NCBI GenBank assembly: GCA_014382085.1
Contig: JACNKJ010000077.1
Coordinates: forward strand, 1 to 8,289
Direction: 5' to 3'
Source of the DNA: a bacterium
Lineage (GTDB): Bacteria; Krumholzibacteriota; Krumholzibacteriia; JACNKJ01
DNA: 8,289 nt
The translations under genes were made by a program, and so were the position numbers. This document shows, in pieces, positions 6,516 through 8,289 of this stretch (within the stretch, counting starts at the first letter, position 1; every line of letters starts with the position of its first letter). Below the pieces are notes generated by a model, which saw nothing but the letters and a program-made list of their open reading frames with translations, made no database searches and was not told the DNA's origin.

Positions 6516-6536
6516 CTATTCAGCGCACATGAATAG
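6516..6536. repeat. Perfect 7-bp inverted repeat upstream of the small-gene promoter
   Basis: CTATTCA (6516-6522), seven-base spacer, TGAATAG (6530-6536). It lies between the end of the Nudix gene and the -35 region of the small-gene promoter (20 bases from 6496). No T-run follows on either strand, so it is a poor intrinsic terminator; the symmetry and position would suit an operator or an mRNA 3'-end stem for the Nudix transcript. A 7-bp repeat can also arise by chance. Confidence 0.35.
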
Positions 6537-6557
6537 GGATTCAAGGACCAAGGGTTT

Positions 6558-7307
6558 TCATCCACTGCCATGGACCAGAAAATGGAACAGTGCCCGACTG
6601 GGTACTGCCAGGCGCTCTTCATTTTCAGCCAGGAAGTCGGCAAGCTTTTCGCTTTCCGCAGGAAGGAAGTATAAGGAATCATACTCGTAAATATCCCGGC
6701 CGCCCATGGAGCGCGCGGCGATTTCTTCGGAGCTCAATTTGCTGCGATAAAGAAAGAGGAGCTCGGGTTTTCCATTGTCCATATTCTCGATGATTGCAAG
6801 AACGCGGCCCTGGTCCAGGTCTTCCGGCCCCAGAGCCAGCTCTTCCCGAAGCTCTGCTTCCATGGCAGCGAAAAGATCAGGAAGTCCATCGCGCAAATCG
6901 CGCGAAGGATCCGGATGCCCTCCGGGCACATGGAGCAGCCCCGCACCCTCGGCCACCTCCGCGCTGCGCTCTTGAAGTAGCAAGCGATCGTCGGCGCTGA
7001 TCACGGCCGCGCAACTTGCCAAAGGACGGCTGATTTTCGCGCCACCTTCTCGTCCGGCAGCGTAGGTCCAGCGGCGGTAGCTCGTAAGGCTGAGTCGGAG
7101 TTCGCTTCCCTCCACCGCTTCCAGGTTAAACAGGGCGCCATCGAAGAGCCGCTGCCCTTTTTCCTTGGCTTCGGCCAGGGCGGTTTCCCAGTGCGCTGAG
7201 ATCTCGGCCTCAAGTTCGGCCGACAGTTCCCTTATCTCATCGTGGAACTCGACTCGCAAATCCCCTGGCCCCATGGGGCCGCTTGCCAGAAGCTTCCAAG
7301 ATATCAC
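6558..7307 (-). CDS. Nudix hydrolase resembling NUDT22 (UDP-sugar hydrolase type)
   Basis: Probable nucleotide-sugar diphosphatase. Counted from GTG at 7307 it has 249 residues. The N-terminal third carries HWETAL and LFDGALFNLE (about 39-63) and LRLSLTSYRRW (70-80), which resemble the N-terminal part of animal NUDT22, an enzyme that splits UDP-glucose and UDP-galactose to UMP and sugar 1-phosphate. The Nudix fold follows: AAVISADDRLLLQER, then VPGGHPDP at 127-134, an insertion, and AELREELAL as the Nudix helix. Against REUXEEXGU the Arg is Ala151 and the Gly is Ala158, but metal-binding Glu152, Glu155 and Glu156 remain; NUDT22 is likewise degenerate with GGHPEP and an inserted loop. The GTG overlaps the stop of the preceding oxidoreductase (GTGA), with GGTGG just before; a TTG at 7319 in frame is a less likely start. 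Substrate is inferred. Confidence 0.75.
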   Translation of the reverse strand: MISWKLLASGPMGPGDLRVEFHDEIRELSAELEAEISAHWETALAEAKEKGQRLFDGALFNLEAVEGSELRLSLTSYRRWTYAAGREGGAKISRPLASCAAVISADDRLLLQERSAEVAEGAGLLHVPGGHPDPSRDLRDGLPDLFAAMEAELREELALGPEDLDQGRVLAIIENMDNGKPELLFLYRSKLSSEEIAARSMGGRDIYEYDSLYFLPAESEKLADFLAENEERLAVPSRALFHFLVHGSG

Positions 7308-8266
7308 GCTACCACCCAATCGCCATCTTTTGCAGCCTGACGCGCGGCCGCGCAGACGCGGAGCGCCGCATATCCGTCTTCGGCGCTAATGGGATTCTCT
7401 CCTTCACCGCGCAGGAAGCGATGCCAGTCGTCCAATAAGAGCGGCAGAGTGGGAAGGGCTTCGAACTTTGCAAGGGTTTCGATCTTCGCGCCCCGAATGA
7501 ACTCCAGGCTGCCGTGAATCTGATCCCCCACCAGTGTGCCTTCGCTGCCAACGAATGCGTAGCGGCCGCTGCGGGCCGGGCCTATCTTGCTCACCTCGAC
7601 GCTGCCACAAATGTCGCCGGCAAGACACAGCTCGCCGAGAAAGTGATCTTCCAGATTGGGATTGTGCCGCTTCCATGCCTGGCCGCGAACCGCCTCGATC
7701 TGGCGCCCGGTGATGAACCTGAGCGCATCGAAGAGATGCACGGCGGTGTGCAGGATCACGCCGCCGCCGGCCACCGCAGGGTCGGTGAGCCAAGGGTGCG
7801 TGGACGGCTCTAGGCGTTGATCCGCACTGAAACTGTAGAGCTCGCCCGCGCGGGAAAGCTCGTCGCGCAAAGCGCGAATGACGGGGTTGTAGCGAAGTGT
7901 CTGGGCCACGGTGATGGGCACATCATCGGCGGCGGCGAGAACACGCGAACCAGAAGCGGCATCCACGGCCAGAGGTTTCTCCAGCAGTAAGGGCTTGCCG
8001 CTTGTCGCGCAGGCCTCGGCGATGTCGGCATGCAGGTTCGGTGTGAGCACTGCAATAATGGCATCGACTTCAGCGTCTTCCAGCAGTGCGCGCCAGTTGG
8101 AGTGATAGCGGCAGTTCCAATCTCGCGCTTGCTTCCCGCCCTCAGCAGAGCGCCGACTGATGGCCACAAGGTCCAAGGCCGGCACATCTTCCAGGATGTG
8201 ACGCGCATAGCGAGCTCCGTGGATGCCCGTTCCGATGATGCCGACTTTTAGTTTTTCGCTGGCCAT
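7304..8266 (-). CDS. Gfo/Idh/MocA family NAD(P)-dependent oxidoreductase
   Basis: Dehydrogenase of the family acting on sugars, inositols and related polyols or nucleotide sugars; cytoplasmic. An N-terminal Rossmann fold shows VGIIGTGIHGARY (8-20, GXGXXG), VDAIIAVLTPNLHADIAEA (67-85) and the family's LLLEKPLA (93-100, catalytic-type Lys97). QTLRYNPVI (122-130) follows. The substrate domain has GGGVILHTAVHLFD at 167-180: His177 and Asp180 match the GGG...D..xH..D pattern, but the usual Asp four residues before that His is His173 here. The 320 residues are normal for the family. The ATG at 8266 has TGAGGA just upstream (GAGG four bases from ATG). It is translationally coupled to the Nudix gene, suggesting a shared sugar or nucleotide-sugar substrate; the actual substrate is unknown. 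Confidence 0.88.
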   Translation of the reverse strand: MASEKLKVGIIGTGIHGARYARHILEDVPALDLVAISRRSAEGGKQARDWNCRYHSNWRALLEDAEVDAIIAVLTPNLHADIAEACATSGKPLLLEKPLAVDAASGSRVLAAADDVPITVAQTLRYNPVIRALRDELSRAGELYSFSADQRLEPSTHPWLTDPAVAGGGVILHTAVHLFDALRFITGRQIEAVRGQAWKRHNPNLEDHFLGELCLAGDICGSVEVSKIGPARSGRYAFVGSEGTLVGDQIHGSLEFIRGAKIETLAKFEALPTLPLLLDDWHRFLRGEGENPISAEDGYAALRVCAAARQAAKDGDWVVA

Positions 8267-8276
8267 GGATCCTCAC

Positions 8277-8289
8277 AAAAAAAGGGCCC
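8277..8289 (-). terminator. Possible right half of an intrinsic terminator for an upstream minus-strand gene (cut by window edge)
   Basis: On the minus strand GGGCCC (8289-8284) is followed by seven Ts (8283-8277), the form of a terminator stem's second arm plus T-run. The first arm would lie outside the window. It ends only ten bases before the oxidoreductase ATG, so either that gene depends on read-through or its promoter lies within or before this structure. Confidence 0.35.

Noticed and set aside
1..8289. CRISPR array, insertion sequence, phage or defence system
   Set aside because: No repeated spacer pattern, transposase, integrase or terminal repeats were seen; all long genes are metabolic, repair, wall or peptide-turnover functions.

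Overview
The window is about 8.3 kb of gene-dense, moderately GC-rich bacterial chromosome. It has seven long protein genes, one partial gene at the left edge, one very small gene, and almost no spacer. I see no mobile element, phage gene, CRISPR array, tRNA or rRNA. The organism makes menaquinone by the futalosine route (mqnE and mqnC are present), has a full-length gammaproteobacterial-type aminopeptidase N, and makes a probably exported NlpC/P60-like amidase. Together these suggest a Gram-negative bacterium from a less-studied phylum, but the sequence alone does not fix the taxon. Non-ATG starts occur (TTG for the HAD phosphatase, probably GTG for the Nudix gene).

Layout: (1) 1-1372, minus strand: mqnE followed by mqnC (cut by the window edge), overlapping by 10 bases and probably translationally coupled. 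(2) 1373-1468: short divergent promoter region. (3) 1469-2317, plus strand: exported DUF1460-type amidase-like protein. It converges on (4) 2314-2982, minus strand, a HAD-IB/MtnX-like phosphatase; both genes stop inside the same CTAG palindrome. (5) 3035-3541 and 3579-6248, plus strand: an Ogt-type O6-alkylguanine-DNA alkyltransferase and aminopeptidase N, 37 bases apart and probably cotranscribed, ended by a clear hairpin terminator. (6) 6249-6557: the only sizeable stretch without a long gene. It holds the pepN terminator and, on the minus strand, a compact unit with a perfect extended -10 promoter, an RBS hairpin with a GAAA tetraloop, a strong Shine-Dalgarno sequence and a 23-codon ORF for a hydrophobic peptide, plus a perfect 7-bp inverted repeat upstream. 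(7) 6558-8266, minus strand: a Gfo/Idh/MocA oxidoreductase coupled by a GTGA overlap to an unusual Nudix protein that resembles NUDT22 (UDP-glucose/UDP-galactose hydrolase) more than ordinary bacterial Nudix enzymes. The right edge carries what looks like the second half of another terminator.

Most of the window is housekeeping or general metabolism. The parts most worth a second look are the small-peptide unit at 6347-6496, the NUDT22-like Nudix protein coupled to an oxidoreductase, the widened CX5CX2C radical-SAM cysteine motif in MqnE, and the ACHRV active site in the alkyltransferase. I found no convincing multi-gene novel system.
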